A stretch of DNA of 64,000 bases from Sedimentisphaerales bacterium (lineage in GTDB: Bacteria > Planctomycetota > Phycisphaerae > Sedimentisphaerales > SM23-30). Within the stretch, counting starts at the first letter, position 1; each line of letters begins with the position of its first letter. Position numbers and translations under genes: made by a program. Below are positions 44,576-54,585 of the stretch, one piece after another. The stretch lies in NCBI GenBank assembly GCA_028281535.1, contig JANQJS010000049.1, positions 62,001 through 126,000 of the forward strand, read 5' to 3'. Under the pieces are notes generated by a model, which worked only from the letters and a program-made list of their open reading frames with translations, was not told the DNA's origin and made no database searches.

Positions 44576-45250
44576 ATGAAAACGATACTTCTCCGAGCGG
44601 ATGATGTGCTGCGACATGGTTCATGGGTGAGTGGTCAGGGACGAATCACTCAGCACGTCATCCAATTAAGTTTGATGCTTTGTTTATTTGGTTTTCTTTA
44701 TGGGAGTGTGATGGGATCCTTTGCTGGCATTACGCCAGATCATTTCTTACAAATCTTCTATTCTGCCATCAAGGTACCATTGCTATTGTTTGGAATTTTT
44801 TGTCTGAGTTTGCCCAGTTTCTTTGTGTTGAATAATTTGGCCGGTCTTCGAGATGACTTTTTCCAAGTGTTAAGGGCACTCATGGCGTCGCAGGCGGGGC
44901 TTACGATCATCCTTGCATCGTTAGCCCCATTCACGGCTTTTTGGTATCTCTCATTTGCGAATTATCATGCCGCGATTCTTTTTAATACAGCGATGTTTGG
45001 CCTGGCAAGCATCCTGGCACAATTTGTCTTAAAAAGATATTACCAGCCATTAATTGATAAAAATATGAAGCATCAATGGATGATGAGAAGTTGGCTTGTC
45101 ATTTATAGTTTTGTTGGTATCCAGATGGGCTGGGTTTTACGCCCCTTTATAGGGAATCCTAATACGCCAACACAGTTTTTTCGTGAGCATGCTTGGGGCA
45201 ATGCTTATGAAAAATTACTCGATATTATAATTGCATTGATCTCAGGCTAA
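44576..45250 (+). CDS. Multi-pass membrane protein B of a paralogous pair
   Basis: 224 residues, nine bases after protein A and clearly related: same helix spacing, shared GxxxGxxMGSFAG/GxxxGxCMGSYAL start, IKVPLLLFG versus IKIPLLFFL, and the C-terminal RPFIGNPNTPTQFFRE motif. It lacks the acidic insert between the fourth and last helix. Tandem duplication followed by divergence is the simplest history, and the two may form a heteromer. Function unknown. Confidence 0.75.
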   Translation: MKTILLRADDVLRHGSWVSGQGRITQHVIQLSLMLCLFGFLYGSVMGSFAGITPDHFLQIFYSAIKVPLLLFGIFCLSLPSFFVLNNLAGLRDDFFQVLRALMASQAGLTIILASLAPFTAFWYLSFANYHAAILFNTAMFGLASILAQFVLKRYYQPLIDKNMKHQWMMRSWLVIYSFVGIQMGWVLRPFIGNPNTPTQFFREHAWGNAYEKLLDIIIALISG

Positions 45251-45637
45251 ACAACATTGTCATATTAAACAGGGGGTTTTGTGCATGATCTAAAATGAAC
45301 ATCTATTTTACAGATATGATTGATAAGCCATTTTTCTGCCATCACATGTAGTTTCCCAGAAATGAAATGAGCTTGTCAATCTTTGGCCCGCTATCTACCC
45401 CCGAATAGATGTAGTCAAGTGTATTAACACATTTAAACAGCTTTTGGTGCTGCTAATCAACACTGTTTTTACCAGTATTGTACTCACTGCTCCAATCATA
45501 ACCATCGATAAGCCCTCCTTTTTTGATTTAAAAGTGACGATGGAGTGTGTCGTACTCTACGAATGATATCGACTACAAAAGCAGACAGCGTTTCTAATAA
45601 TAGGCTTGGAATGTGATTTTTTCTACTTATTATCAGG
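45251..45637. other. Intergenic region, 387 bp
   Basis: Spacer between convergent genes (membrane protein B and the GHMP kinase). No hairpin with a T run, gene or repeat was recognised. Confidence 0.45.
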
Positions 45638-46882
45638 CTATAAAAGCCCTTCGATCACTTCAATGCCCCCAACAGGTTTGCAGATATGCATGGCATAGTT
45701 ATCTGCAAAATCGGGCATGTGTCGTGGGTATTCATCATCAATCGCCCAGCGAAGATCATCGATCGCCTCAGCTTTAATGATGGCTCCGCTAGCTCCTTTG
45801 TCGCCGCCACCCAACATGCGTTCACCCAAAACACCTTCAACATTTCGAGCAATCTCGCACATCGTTTCCAATTCAAGTCCCGATATTTTATAAACATCTC
45901 GCAGGCCTATACCATCTTCACGGAAAACCTGACCGACTGTTTCGATGTCACCTTGTTGCCAGGCTTTCATCATGTCATAAAAACGATGTTGTGCATGATA
46001 AATGTAATTAAACCTGTCAAACATATCTTTATGCGAATCACAAAATTGATTTTTTATTTTTTGATAAGTCGCTTCGTCGTGCACATCTGCAAAACGTTCA
46101 ATTTTATAACCAGCCTGCTGAAGAATCGCAGTAAAATCATCACACTCTTGCCTTCGGATTTTATACGTAGATTTTTCCAAGCCAGGTCGGTTCGTTCCAG
46201 TATCCATGACCACAAAACGAAAATCCATAGCTCCATCGCCCAGTGGCACATACTTGATCTCATGACTCTTTGGATTGTAGTGAGTACCCATGCCTTCCTT
46301 GGCATAATAAATCATGATTTGATCCAATAATCCGCAGGGCGAACCGATATAATCATTTTCAAGTGCTTGTGCCATCTCTACAATTTTAAAATCGTTGTCT
46401 ATGTTAATTTGATTTACTTCCATAATCGTCAGTAGCAAGTTAATTGAAATCGAAGCCGAGCGAGACATGCCGCCGCCAGGAATGTTGCCATAGATCACAG
46501 CATCAAAGCCCTGAGTGAGCCCGTACCCTTCACGCTTAAGAATATAGCACGCGCCAAATGCAAAACGAGCCCAACGATCTGCTTGAGTTTGTGGTTCAGG
46601 GATGTTTTGTAAATCAAATTCAACTACGCCATCGTCTGCAAAATTGCCGCTAAATAGCCTCATGCGGCCACTGCTGTTAGGTTTGTAGGCAAGCCATATA
46701 AAACGATCGGTTCCTACGCCAAACAGTTCAGTGCCATTGTAGTCGCCATGTTCGACCCCCAAACAGAGTCGTGATGAACTGCGTCGTATCTTTGCATTCG
46801 ATAAATCAATCTGCGTTTCATTTGCAAGAGTTTGCAGATGCGTCACAATTTTTTTTGCGTCTGATAAGTTTTGCATAGCCAT
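45638..46882 (-). CDS. GHMP-family sugar kinase, galactokinase-like
   Basis: 414 residues. Near the N-terminus SSRLCLGVEHGDYNGTELFG resembles the galactokinase signature GEHxDYNGG, though the leading GRVNLIG part is changed. The ATP loop is GNIPGGGMSRSASISINLLL in place of PxGxGLSSSA. MDTGTNRPGLEKSTYKIRR parallels the galactokinase D-x-x-x-x-R segment and MLGGGDKGASGAII the C-terminal GGGFGG-type motif. It probably phosphorylates galactose or a related sugar; the substituted motifs leave the substrate open. GGAAG precedes the start. No galactose genes are adjacent. Confidence 0.8.
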   Translation of the reverse strand: MAMQNLSDAKKIVTHLQTLANETQIDLSNAKIRRSSSRLCLGVEHGDYNGTELFGVGTDRFIWLAYKPNSSGRMRLFSGNFADDGVVEFDLQNIPEPQTQADRWARFAFGACYILKREGYGLTQGFDAVIYGNIPGGGMSRSASISINLLLTIMEVNQINIDNDFKIVEMAQALENDYIGSPCGLLDQIMIYYAKEGMGTHYNPKSHEIKYVPLGDGAMDFRFVVMDTGTNRPGLEKSTYKIRRQECDDFTAILQQAGYKIERFADVHDEATYQKIKNQFCDSHKDMFDRFNYIYHAQHRFYDMMKAWQQGDIETVGQVFREDGIGLRDVYKISGLELETMCEIARNVEGVLGERMLGGGDKGASGAIIKAEAIDDLRWAIDDEYPRHMPDFADNYAMHICKPVGGIEVIEGLL

Positions 46883-47011
46883 TAACTTCCAATTTATTAA
46901 GTGTTCATAAGTCCTTATAACATACTTGATGTTTTAGAGCAGGGAATAGAAATTATTGACAAAATCTTTTTTGGAAAAAAAATAATACGTAACAACGATT
47001 TTTCCGCGCAG

Positions 47012-47044
47012 AAAAAAAGCATGGAACATATCTGTACCATGCTT
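47012..47044 (-). terminator. Intrinsic terminator after the HU gene
   Basis: On the minus strand AAGCATGG pairs with CCATGCTT around a 12-base loop and ends in a run of seven T. It starts about 45 bases after the HU stop codon. Confidence 0.85.
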
Positions 47045-47087
47045 AAGTAGTTATATGAATGTAAGTCAAAGACTTACGAAACCGCTT

Positions 47088-47441
47088 TTATTCGTCAGCT
47101 GAATCAGGTGTTGGCGCTGGTGTGGGTGGCGCTTCCATACCTGCTTCACGCATATCTTGCTGATGTAAACGTAATTTCATTAAACGACCGACTTTAAATT
47201 TAACGGTACGTTTAGCGGGAACTTTAACGCGTTCCAACGTCTTTGGGTTTTGAGCAACGCGAGGTGCACGTTGTTTGCTTTCAAAAACACCAAAGTCTCT
47301 GAACTCTAAACGGTTATCTTGTCCGAGTTCTTCAATGATGTCATCGAGAAACGATTGAATAATTCGTTTCACTACGACACGTTTGTTGTTTGTTTTTTCA
47401 GCGATGCGATCAATCAGTTCTTTTTTGGTAATAGTCGCCAT
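47088..47441 (-). CDS. HU/IHF-family DNA-binding protein
   Basis: 117 residues. The HU fold spans about 1-92: MATITKKELIDRIAEKTN, FLDDIIEELGQDNRLEFRDF, the arm FESKQRAPRVAQNPKT with the intercalating proline region, then VPAKRTVKFKVGRLM. About 20 extra C-terminal residues are rich in Ala, Pro and acidic residues (PPTPAPTPDSADE). It bends and packs DNA. A 310-base AT-rich region before it (47442-47751) should hold its promoter; none was resolved. Confidence 0.93.
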   Translation of the reverse strand: MATITKKELIDRIAEKTNNKRVVVKRIIQSFLDDIIEELGQDNRLEFRDFGVFESKQRAPRVAQNPKTLERVKVPAKRTVKFKVGRLMKLRLHQQDMREAGMEAPPTPAPTPDSADE

Positions 47442-47751
47442 GGCGAGCTCTCCAATATTTTTTGCGGTTTAAAATTTCCTGTTACTGACGATTTAAAAAA
47501 TTCGTATACTTGACGATTGTTTCGTGTTTTTGCTTGATAGGTTTTTTTCGTGCATCCCTTCACCTCTATGTTACGTAATCTAGTATAGGGTAAAGACTTC
47601 TCTGCTTCAAGCTAAAATTATCAAATTCCAAAAATAATGAGTTACGATTGTTTTCTACCTGTTAGAATCGGGAAGATCGCCAAGATAAGTTAGAAAAATC
47701 ACAGTTTTTCTATTTTGACAGGAAAAATTGTAAGTAGTTATCTGCCAAAAC

Positions 47752-48138
47752 CTAACGGCCTAAAATGATCGTTTTGGAGGTTCGACTTGTATTTCGGTAG
47801 GTTTGACGTGGATTATTGTTGCCATCAATGCGTTGGTTGTCGTAGGTAGTTTCACTATAAATAGCTGAATTTTCTAGGGTTACATATCCTGTGGGGGCTT
47901 CGGTAACCGGCCAGGGGGCTCTATAATAATGAGGTTGGCTTATAGAGCGATAAGATTGAGTTGGACTCACAGTTCGGGGCGTATTAAAGACAAAACTTTG
48001 CGGCCGAGCCGAAGAATAAACCACTGTATTCTCGCTAGGTCCGGATAACGAGTGCAATCCGCACCCGCTAAGTAGCAATAAACTCAGGCACAACATGATT
48101 TTGCAATGATTCAATACAATATGAGGCGGAATCGTCAT
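47752..48138 (-). CDS. Small putative lipoprotein
   Basis: 128 residues. The hydrophobic segment MLCLSLLLLSGCG ends in a lipobox (LLSGC) at Cys26, preceded by a 14-residue extension from ATG 48138; the inner ATG may be the true start. The mature part is Ser/Thr/Tyr/Pro-rich with no recognised domain. It would be lipidated by the Lgt encoded at 38579. Function unknown. Confidence 0.65.
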   Translation of the reverse strand: MTIPPHIVLNHCKIMLCLSLLLLSGCGLHSLSGPSENTVVYSSARPQSFVFNTPRTVSPTQSYRSISQPHYYRAPWPVTEAPTGYVTLENSAIYSETTYDNQRIDGNNNPRQTYRNTSRTSKTIILGR

Positions 48139-48721
48139 TCAGTTCTCCTTAGAAACTCTCGATGTTCTCTGCTTTACATAATTGCAAATCCCATGCCGCG
48201 ATAAAATCAATTAGTTTAACATTAAACTAATAGGGTATCTCTCTTATATATATGAACTTACAATTCAGTCCATGGTCTGTGAATCTAGGTAAGCTCTAGG
48301 GGTCCTACCGAAATGCCACCTCAAAGCCCTGAATCCAACCTAATCACCTCCAATCCCAACCCAAAAACCCAAAACGATGCCCAAAATCAACATGAGATTA
48401 CGTCTCAAAAAAAGTTTCAGTAGATTTCAATAATAGGTATTTCTTGATATATCATGCTAGTCATCCATTGTCATCCCCGCGAAGGCGGGGATCCATGCCT
48501 TTGAATATTAAATGGACTTCTGCTTTTACAAGAATAACAAATATTGGAGGGAGTATATTCAGAATCCAATCTTGGATTATTCTCTCAAATTCCCCAATCC
48601 AAAATTGATGCGACTTGATGAATCTGGTATACTAAAAACTGGTTCGGTGGTTCGAGCAAGGGAAACTTTCCGAAAAAAAATTGGTGTAAAAATCCCCTAA
48701 ACTATTTTAAAAGGTCGCAAA
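48139..48721. other. Intergenic region with MITE-like repeat
   Basis: 583 bases between divergent genes. It holds the palindromic element at 48464-48545. A pyrimidine-rich stretch (about 48300-48380) has no recognised role. A 62-codon frame at 48512-48700 starts inside the repeat and is not supported. Confidence 0.55.
48464..48545. repeat. Palindromic MITE-like/REP-like element
   Basis: The left arm TTGTCATCCCCGCGAAGGCG continues GGGATCCAT and matches the widespread bacterial TCATyCCCGCGAA-GCGGGgATCCA element, with an internal CCCCGC-GAAG-GCGGGG hairpin. The right arm ATGGACTTCTGCTTTTACAA then GAATAACAAAT is the degenerate complement (intact forms read TGGATTCCyGCTTTCGCrGGAATGACA). Only one copy is seen in the window. 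Confidence 0.7.
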
Positions 48722-51700
48722 GTGAGCAGGAAAATGATCAGAATCCTCTTTTTATTAATATTAATGGTTTGTGTTACCCAAAATCTAAATGCCGCATTAG
48801 TAGGCCACTGGACATTGGATGAAACCAGTGGGTTAACAGCAGCTGACAGCAGTGGCAATGGGTACGATGGTACGTTAAATGGTTTTATATTACCATTGTA
48901 TGGTTGGGAGGCTGGTAAAGTCGGCGGGGCTCTCAGTTTTTTTGAAAGTGCACATGTTGATGTACCCTCCTTTCCAGGCATTCCATCGACCGAGGCAAGA
49001 AGTATCTCCTGTTGGGTCAAGCCACGTAATTTAGGATGTCGTGTATTAGAGATTGCGGGGATTTCGCTTAGAATACAATTTGATTTTGCAACGATTGAAT
49101 GTCGCGTGGGTGATAAAATCCTCTATTCGAACACAGGGAAATTCCTTGTGGTTGATAACGAATGGCATCATGTCGTTGTGACTGTTGAAGCGGGATTAAA
49201 TCCAAGTGTAGATCAAATTACCATATACATTGATGGAAAACCGATCCTCGAAGAAGATTTATATAGTTCCACTGGCTCCCTTACAAATATTGAAGCCACA
49301 GGTGGTACGCTTGGATGGGCATTGGCCCCTGCACCATTTCGCTATCGCGGAGTGTTGGATGATGTTCGTGTATACAATGAAGTTTTGTCTGTAACGCAAG
49401 TCAAAGCCATTGGCGGTTTCATCAATCAATCTCCATACGTTGAAGCAGGTAATGGCCAAATCATAAACTTAGGTGAAGGCATCGCTCTATCTGGTAGCGT
49501 AACGGACGATGAATTTCCTGAGCCAGCAACCATCAGCAATATTCAATGGTCGTTATTAAGTGGGCCGGGAAGTGTCATCTTTGATCCTGATCCCAATGTT
49601 CTTGATCCGAACGTTACATTTACACATGAAGGTATGTACCAATTCAATCTCTCCGCATCAGATGGTTTGGCAGATGCCAATGATATCGTGACTATCGTTG
49701 TGGGTGATATTGGAGGTGATGGCAGTGAATTCGATCCTTATTTGATTTTAACGCCTGAGCAAATGAACGCAATAGGAACGGAACCTAATAACCTGGATAA
49801 GCACTTTAAACTGATTGGTGATATTGACCTGTCCCAATATACAGGAAGCCAATTTAATCAAATGGGATCAAATTCAAACGATCCTTTTAGAGGTGTGTTT
49901 GATGGTAATAATAAAAAATTGATTAATTACTCAGGCAATCAAAGTGTTTTTGGTACTTTGAATAAAGATGCAACGGTTAAAAATCTTGGATTTATGAATC
50001 CCTATGTTGACGGTGATGCCATACTTGCCTCTGTTGTCAGTGATGCATCCGTGCGAAATTGTTTTGTCGATGGTGGGGTTGCAATCAATTCGCGAGGTGG
50101 CTTGGTGGGAGCTGTTGTTTATGATTTTACCAGTTTGGATGTGTCGGTACCCAATTCCGGTGTGCTTGAAAACTCCTATTACAATGGCGTTGTAAAAGGG
50201 ACTGAATGGGTAGGCGGTCTTACGGGTCAAATTGGCGGGCTATTCGTGTACAATTTTAATATCAATGCTTGTTATTCATCTGGAGTTTGCTTTTCCTCTG
50301 CTTCAAATCACCCTATTGGCGGACTTGTCGGAGATATATCTCAAGGCTCTGTTATAGATAGTTATAGTAACAGTGTTGTATTATCAACCTCATCAGAAAG
50401 AGGCAGCTTGGTTGGTTATATGCTTCATGGTTTTATCGCCAACTCTTATGGAGCAGGATATGTAGATGGCTCAATCCATAACAACCCAAATGGTTTAATT
50501 GGAGTGAGTTATTCCAGTGAAGTTTATTCTTCATATTGGGATATCGATAGTACACTTCAATCGAGTAGTGCTGGTGGTGAAGGCAAATCGTCTGCAGAAA
50601 TGCGCCTTGCTGAAACGTTTAGTAGTTGGGGGTGTAATAATGCCTGGGCGATTGATCCTGCTGTGAGTCGCCCTCGGCTTAGTTGGGAGAATGCTGGAGG
50701 CGTGCCGATAAACTCATGTCCGGAATTTGGAGGTGGTACTGGTGCGATTGAAGATCCTTATTTAATTTCAGAGCCTAATCATTTGAATCATATTGGTATT
50801 CGTCCTTCTGACTGGGATAAGCACTTTAAGCTGACTACGGATTTAGATATGTCAGGATTTACTGGTGAAGAATATAACCTCATAGGACCTGCTTGGGGTA
50901 AGCCATTCACAGGTTATTTTGATGGAGGAGGGAACACAATCTCGAATTTTACTTATGTAGCTCCAGCTGAAGACCAGGAACATTTTGGATTGTTTGGTGC
51001 GGTCTTAGGAAATCAAGCAACTATTTGTAATTTGGTTATGGAAAATCCCCAAATTAACGCATCGTTTAATGGCTTTCGAGTAGGTACTATCGCGGGTGCA
51101 GTTTTTGGTGGAAACCTAGTTAGTTGTGCTTCTGTAGGTGGAGATGTTATTGGAGGCGGAACTGTTGGTGGTATAGCGGGTCGCATTGAATCTGCTTCGA
51201 TAATTAATTGTTATAATACTTCATCAGTTAGATCGTTTGGGGGACAGCCCTGTGGATTAGTTTGGAATGCAAATGAATTTGGAGTAAGCCGTATAATTAA
51301 TTGTTATAGTGCTGGAGAACACATTCCTCAAAGTGGAGTGGGTTTAGCGTTTGATGATACAGGGGCTCAATATCCCACATATATTCAATCATCGTTTTGG
51401 GATGTGAATACTTCAGGTGTTCCTGATTCTATTGGTCAAGGGGGAACTGGCTTGATGACTTCAGAGATGCAAGATACTCAGACCTTTTTAGATGCTGGGT
51501 GGGATTTGGACGATGAATTCCAAAATGGCGAGCAGGATATTTGGCGCATTTGTGATGGCGCAAGTTATCCGACATTCTCCTGGAATAGTTTGCCAGGCGA
51601 TATAGATTGCTCGGATTCAGTCGATCTCATTGATTTGTCTTTGTTGCTAGGAGCGTGGTTACTACCGACGCTAAACTATGATCTATTTCCCTATGGCGGC

Positions 51701-51886
51701 GATGGATTCGTCGATCTAAAAGATTTTACAGAACTTCCGAATTCTGAACCTCAACACATTAAAGCATTTTTCAATGAATGGCTTCAGCAAGGTACCACAT
51801 TAAACGACATTGCATCAAATGATGGTGACAAAGTTATTAATCTATATGATTTTTCAAAACTAACATCCAACTGGATGATGAATTAA
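48722..51886 (+). CDS. Secreted LamG / Ig-like / GLUG-repeat protein with dockerin-like C-terminus
   Basis: 1054 residues from GTG 48722 (AAAGG seven bases before); ATG 48734, preceded by AGCAGGA, is an alternative. Signal peptide to about residue 25. A LamG domain (25-235: GHWTLDETSGLTAADSSGNG, WHHVVVTVE, IYIDGKPI, LDDVRVYNEVL), a PKD/Ig-like domain (240-335), then two blocks of GLUG-type repeats (FDGNNKKLI, VGGLTGQIGG, IGGLVGDI, VGGIAGRI) and a dockerin-like end (GDIDCSDSVDLIDLSLLLGA and DGDKVINLYDFSKLTSNWM). Architecture points to a surface protein that binds glycans; no catalytic domain is seen. Confidence 0.85.
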   Translation: MSRKMIRILFLLILMVCVTQNLNAALVGHWTLDETSGLTAADSSGNGYDGTLNGFILPLYGWEAGKVGGALSFFESAHVDVPSFPGIPSTEARSISCWVKPRNLGCRVLEIAGISLRIQFDFATIECRVGDKILYSNTGKFLVVDNEWHHVVVTVEAGLNPSVDQITIYIDGKPILEEDLYSSTGSLTNIEATGGTLGWALAPAPFRYRGVLDDVRVYNEVLSVTQVKAIGGFINQSPYVEAGNGQIINLGEGIALSGSVTDDEFPEPATISNIQWSLLSGPGSVIFDPDPNVLDPNVTFTHEGMYQFNLSASDGLADANDIVTIVVGDIGGDGSEFDPYLILTPEQMNAIGTEPNNLDKHFKLIGDIDLSQYTGSQFNQMGSNSNDPFRGVFDGNNKKLINYSGNQSVFGTLNKDATVKNLGFMNPYVDGDAILASVVSDASVRNCFVDGGVAINSRGGLVGAVVYDFTSLDVSVPNSGVLENSYYNGVVKGTEWVGGLTGQIGGLFVYNFNINACYSSGVCFSSASNHPIGGLVGDISQGSVIDSYSNSVVLSTSSERGSLVGYMLHGFIANSYGAGYVDGSIHNNPNGLIGVSYSSEVYSSYWDIDSTLQSSSAGGEGKSSAEMRLAETFSSWGCNNAWAIDPAVSRPRLSWENAGGVPINSCPEFGGGTGAIEDPYLISEPNHLNHIGIRPSDWDKHFKLTTDLDMSGFTGEEYNLIGPAWGKPFTGYFDGGGNTISNFTYVAPAEDQEHFGLFGAVLGNQATICNLVMENPQINASFNGFRVGTIAGAVFGGNLVSCASVGGDVIGGGTVGGIAGRIESASIINCYNTSSVRSFGGQPCGLVWNANEFGVSRIINCYSAGEHIPQSGVGLAFDDTGAQYPTYIQSSFWDVNTSGVPDSIGQGGTGLMTSEMQDTQTFLDAGWDLDDEFQNGEQDIWRICDGASYPTFSWNSLPGDIDCSDSVDLIDLSLLLGAWLLPTLNYDLFPYGGDGFVDLKDFTELPNSEPQHIKAFFNEWLQQGTTLNDIASNDGDKVINLYDFSKLTSNWMMN

Positions 51887-52157
51887 TTTACTATGTAACT
51901 TAATTGTATTTAGTGTTTTGGCTGGTATAGTCCGATTTTATAGGGGAATGAGAGGCTGTTGGCGCATCTTCTTTATTATTTGATCAATAAATTCCCTTTG
52001 TTTGTTATTTGATAAAATGGTCAGGTTGAAATTCCGATGAAAACTAGGTGAAAAACTCAGGTAGGGTTGATCTGTCTCGATTTTTTATAGGACGTTATTA
52101 TGCGTTGCTAGCGAGATAGACAGGAATGTGATACATTAGAGAATAAGGAATAGGATA

Positions 52158-53897
52158 TTGGGTCAACCATCACAAAAAGGTCAGGATAATCTAGTGCGAG
52201 TGATTGTCATTGATGATAATCCCGAAATTCACAACGATTTCAAACAGATTCTACAGCATTCTCCCAGCTCATCGCATTTGGATGGGTTAGAAGATTTTCT
52301 TTTTGATGGTGATAATGCGCATCGAGATCAATTTGCTTCTGAGCTTAACTACGAATTATCATTTGCTACGCAAGGCCAGGAAGGTGTGCAGATGGTTAAA
52401 GATGCGATCCTGCAAAAGAAACCTTTTGTGCAAGCCTTTGTCGATATGCGCATGCCACCCGGATGGGATGGGCTCGAGACAATTGAAAATCTTTGGCGAG
52501 TCGATCCGACCATTCAGGTTGTGATTGTGACAGCCTATTCTGATTATACCTGGCGAGATATTTCTGATCGTCTGGGCGATACCGGAAATCTACTCGTACT
52601 AAAAAAACCATTTGATAGCGTAGAAGTTGCACAAATCACCAATACGCTGGCACGTAAATGGAAGTTTGCACAACAAGCCCGACTGCGTATGCATGATTTA
52701 AATAACATGGTTCAAACACGTACCCATGAATTGGAGATTGCGCGTCAAAGAGCCGAAGCAAGTTGTGCAATTAAAGGCGAATTTCTGGCAAACATGAGTC
52801 ATGAAATTCGTACACCGATGAATGCCATCATTGGTTTTAGTGAAATGTTGATGGACGATGAACTCAAGCAAGAGCAGCATGAATTTGTAGAAACGATTAA
52901 CGATGCTGCCAAGAACCTCTTGTGCATTGTGAATGATATTTTGGATTTTTCCAAGATGGAAGCGGGCAAGCTTCATATTGCTAAAGAACCAACCGACATT
53001 GAATCTGTTTTGGATAGTATTGAAGCATTGCATCGATTCAGTGCTCAGCAAAGTGGTATTGAGTTTTCAGTCAATCGATTGACGTCCATGCCAGATGTGA
53101 TGATGACAGATCCAACGCGTTTGCGTCAGTGTCTGGTGAACTTATTGAGTAATGCGATTAAGTTTACCCGTGAAGGCCATGTAAAACTCAATGTGTCACA
53201 GGAAACCATTAAAGATATTCCAGTGATGCAATTTGAAATTGAAGATACAGGCATTGGGATTGAACAGGATAAATTAGGCTTGATTTTCGAGGCATTTTCT
53301 CAAGCTGATACTTCCATTATCAAAGATTTTGGTGGTACAGGTTTGGGGTTATCTATTACTAAAAAATTGGTAGAGTTGATGGGTGGAAAAATTTCTTTGA
53401 CCAGCGAGTTTGGCGTTGGCACGACTTTTACTCTTCGCTTGCCATTGGGAATGCCTGTTGGTGGGGTTCATGATTCCCACGCTAATGAGTCTTCTCAGAA
53501 ATTACTTTGTGCAGACCATCAATATTCAGGGACGGTGCTTGTGGTTGAAGATGCGATTAGTAATTTAAAAATTATTACCAAGCTTCTGGAAAGAATGGGG
53601 CTAGAGGTCGTGACGGCTGCGGATGGTATGCAAGCCATCGAAGCGGTTGAGAAACAACCATTCGATTTGATTTTCATGGATATGCAGATGCCAGTGATGG
53701 ATGGGTATACGGCCACGGCACAACTTAAAAAAATGAAAATAAAGACGCCGGTTATTGCACTTACTGCTAATGTGATGGTGGGCGATCGCGAAAAATGTCT
53801 CAAAGCCGGTTGTGATGGATTTGTCACGAAGCCAATCGATCGTCATGATTTAATCGCGACATTGGATACATTTTTGCTTAATAAAGTGACAGCTTAA
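52158..53897 (+). CDS. Hybrid sensor histidine kinase with receiver domains at both ends
   Basis: 579 residues from TTG 52158, preceded by AAGGA. An N-terminal receiver-like domain (about 13-165) has VIVIDDNPEIH and phospho-acceptor Asp96 in FVDMRMPPG, with an insertion between. A coiled linker leads to HisKA (phospho-His215 in MSHEIRTPMNAIIGF), HATPase_c (LVNLLSNAIKF, DTGIGIEQDKL, GGTGLGLSI) and a C-terminal receiver (Asp508 in FMDMQMPVMDGY, Lys in VTKPID). There is no membrane helix, so it is cytoplasmic and likely receives its signal through the N-terminal receiver. It lies upstream of the EPS/exosortase operon and could feed into it; this is only positional. Confidence 0.9.
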   Translation: MGQPSQKGQDNLVRVIVIDDNPEIHNDFKQILQHSPSSSHLDGLEDFLFDGDNAHRDQFASELNYELSFATQGQEGVQMVKDAILQKKPFVQAFVDMRMPPGWDGLETIENLWRVDPTIQVVIVTAYSDYTWRDISDRLGDTGNLLVLKKPFDSVEVAQITNTLARKWKFAQQARLRMHDLNNMVQTRTHELEIARQRAEASCAIKGEFLANMSHEIRTPMNAIIGFSEMLMDDELKQEQHEFVETINDAAKNLLCIVNDILDFSKMEAGKLHIAKEPTDIESVLDSIEALHRFSAQQSGIEFSVNRLTSMPDVMMTDPTRLRQCLVNLLSNAIKFTREGHVKLNVSQETIKDIPVMQFEIEDTGIGIEQDKLGLIFEAFSQADTSIIKDFGGTGLGLSITKKLVELMGGKISLTSEFGVGTTFTLRLPLGMPVGGVHDSHANESSQKLLCADHQYSGTVLVVEDAISNLKIITKLLERMGLEVVTAADGMQAIEAVEKQPFDLIFMDMQMPVMDGYTATAQLKKMKIKTPVIALTANVMVGDREKCLKAGCDGFVTKPIDRHDLIATLDTFLLNKVTA

Positions 53898-54585
53898 CGA
53901 TCGATCCGGCAATATCAATATTAAGTGTCAGGGATAAAATTACATAATTCATTTTATGTCAGTAGATTAAGACTTTTTTAGTCCTCGAGTCCAATAGAGG
54001 CGCGATCTGTCATTCCCAATTAAAATCATTTTGTGGTTATCTTAGGCTTGGGCTGCTTTGTGATCGATGTAACATGTTTAACTACAATTGCATACAACTA
54101 TTTATGTTCTGCGTCTAACAGCTTTTTAACATTGACTTTTCAGGGTGTTTTTCTTAACATTAACCAGTTAAATTAGATTATTACCCTCCTCATTGCTTTT
54201 GATTCTAGATATGTTTTGCGTATCGAATGGTATTGAGCAATATGGATTGAAGACATAGTGGTTTTGTTAACGTGAGATAGGAATTTTACTTTCCAAAAGG
54301 GTTCAAGCGTTAGTCCATAATTATTTCCAGGGATATAGTTATCGGACGTTTTAGTTTGCGACCATTGTTTTCAGTACTGATAATCACACTTTTTAGATAA
54401 TGGTACTTTTGATCAGTGTTTATGCCAAGTTTTGGCTTTTAGAAAAAAACGCATAACTTGGTTAATAGTTTGATGTTAAGTTAAAAAACATCAAGCGGTA
54501 TTTTAGAAAATCCGATAATAAAGTAGAAGGTGCACCCAATAGGTGTTTATTAATTCACAGGCTTGAATCAGGAATTAGTCACATA
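53898..54585. other. Long region before the EPS/exosortase operon with nested hairpins
   Basis: 688 bases with no gene. The last 170 bases contain CCAAGTT (54425-54431) pairing with AACTTGG (54455-54461), and TTGATGTT (54470-54477) pairing with AACATCAA (54487-54494). If transcribed, this would be a structured leader. It matches no riboswitch class I know, and no sigma-54 promoter motif was found. Confidence 0.45.

Noticed and set aside
48512-48700. 62-codon plus frame before the LamG/GLUG gene
   Set aside because: It starts inside the palindromic repeat, has no ribosome-binding site and no recognisable protein features.
53898-54585. Cyclic-di-GMP riboswitch or sigma-54 promoter before the EPS operon
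   Set aside because: Neither the conserved GEMM core nor a TGGC-N8-TTGC element could be found.
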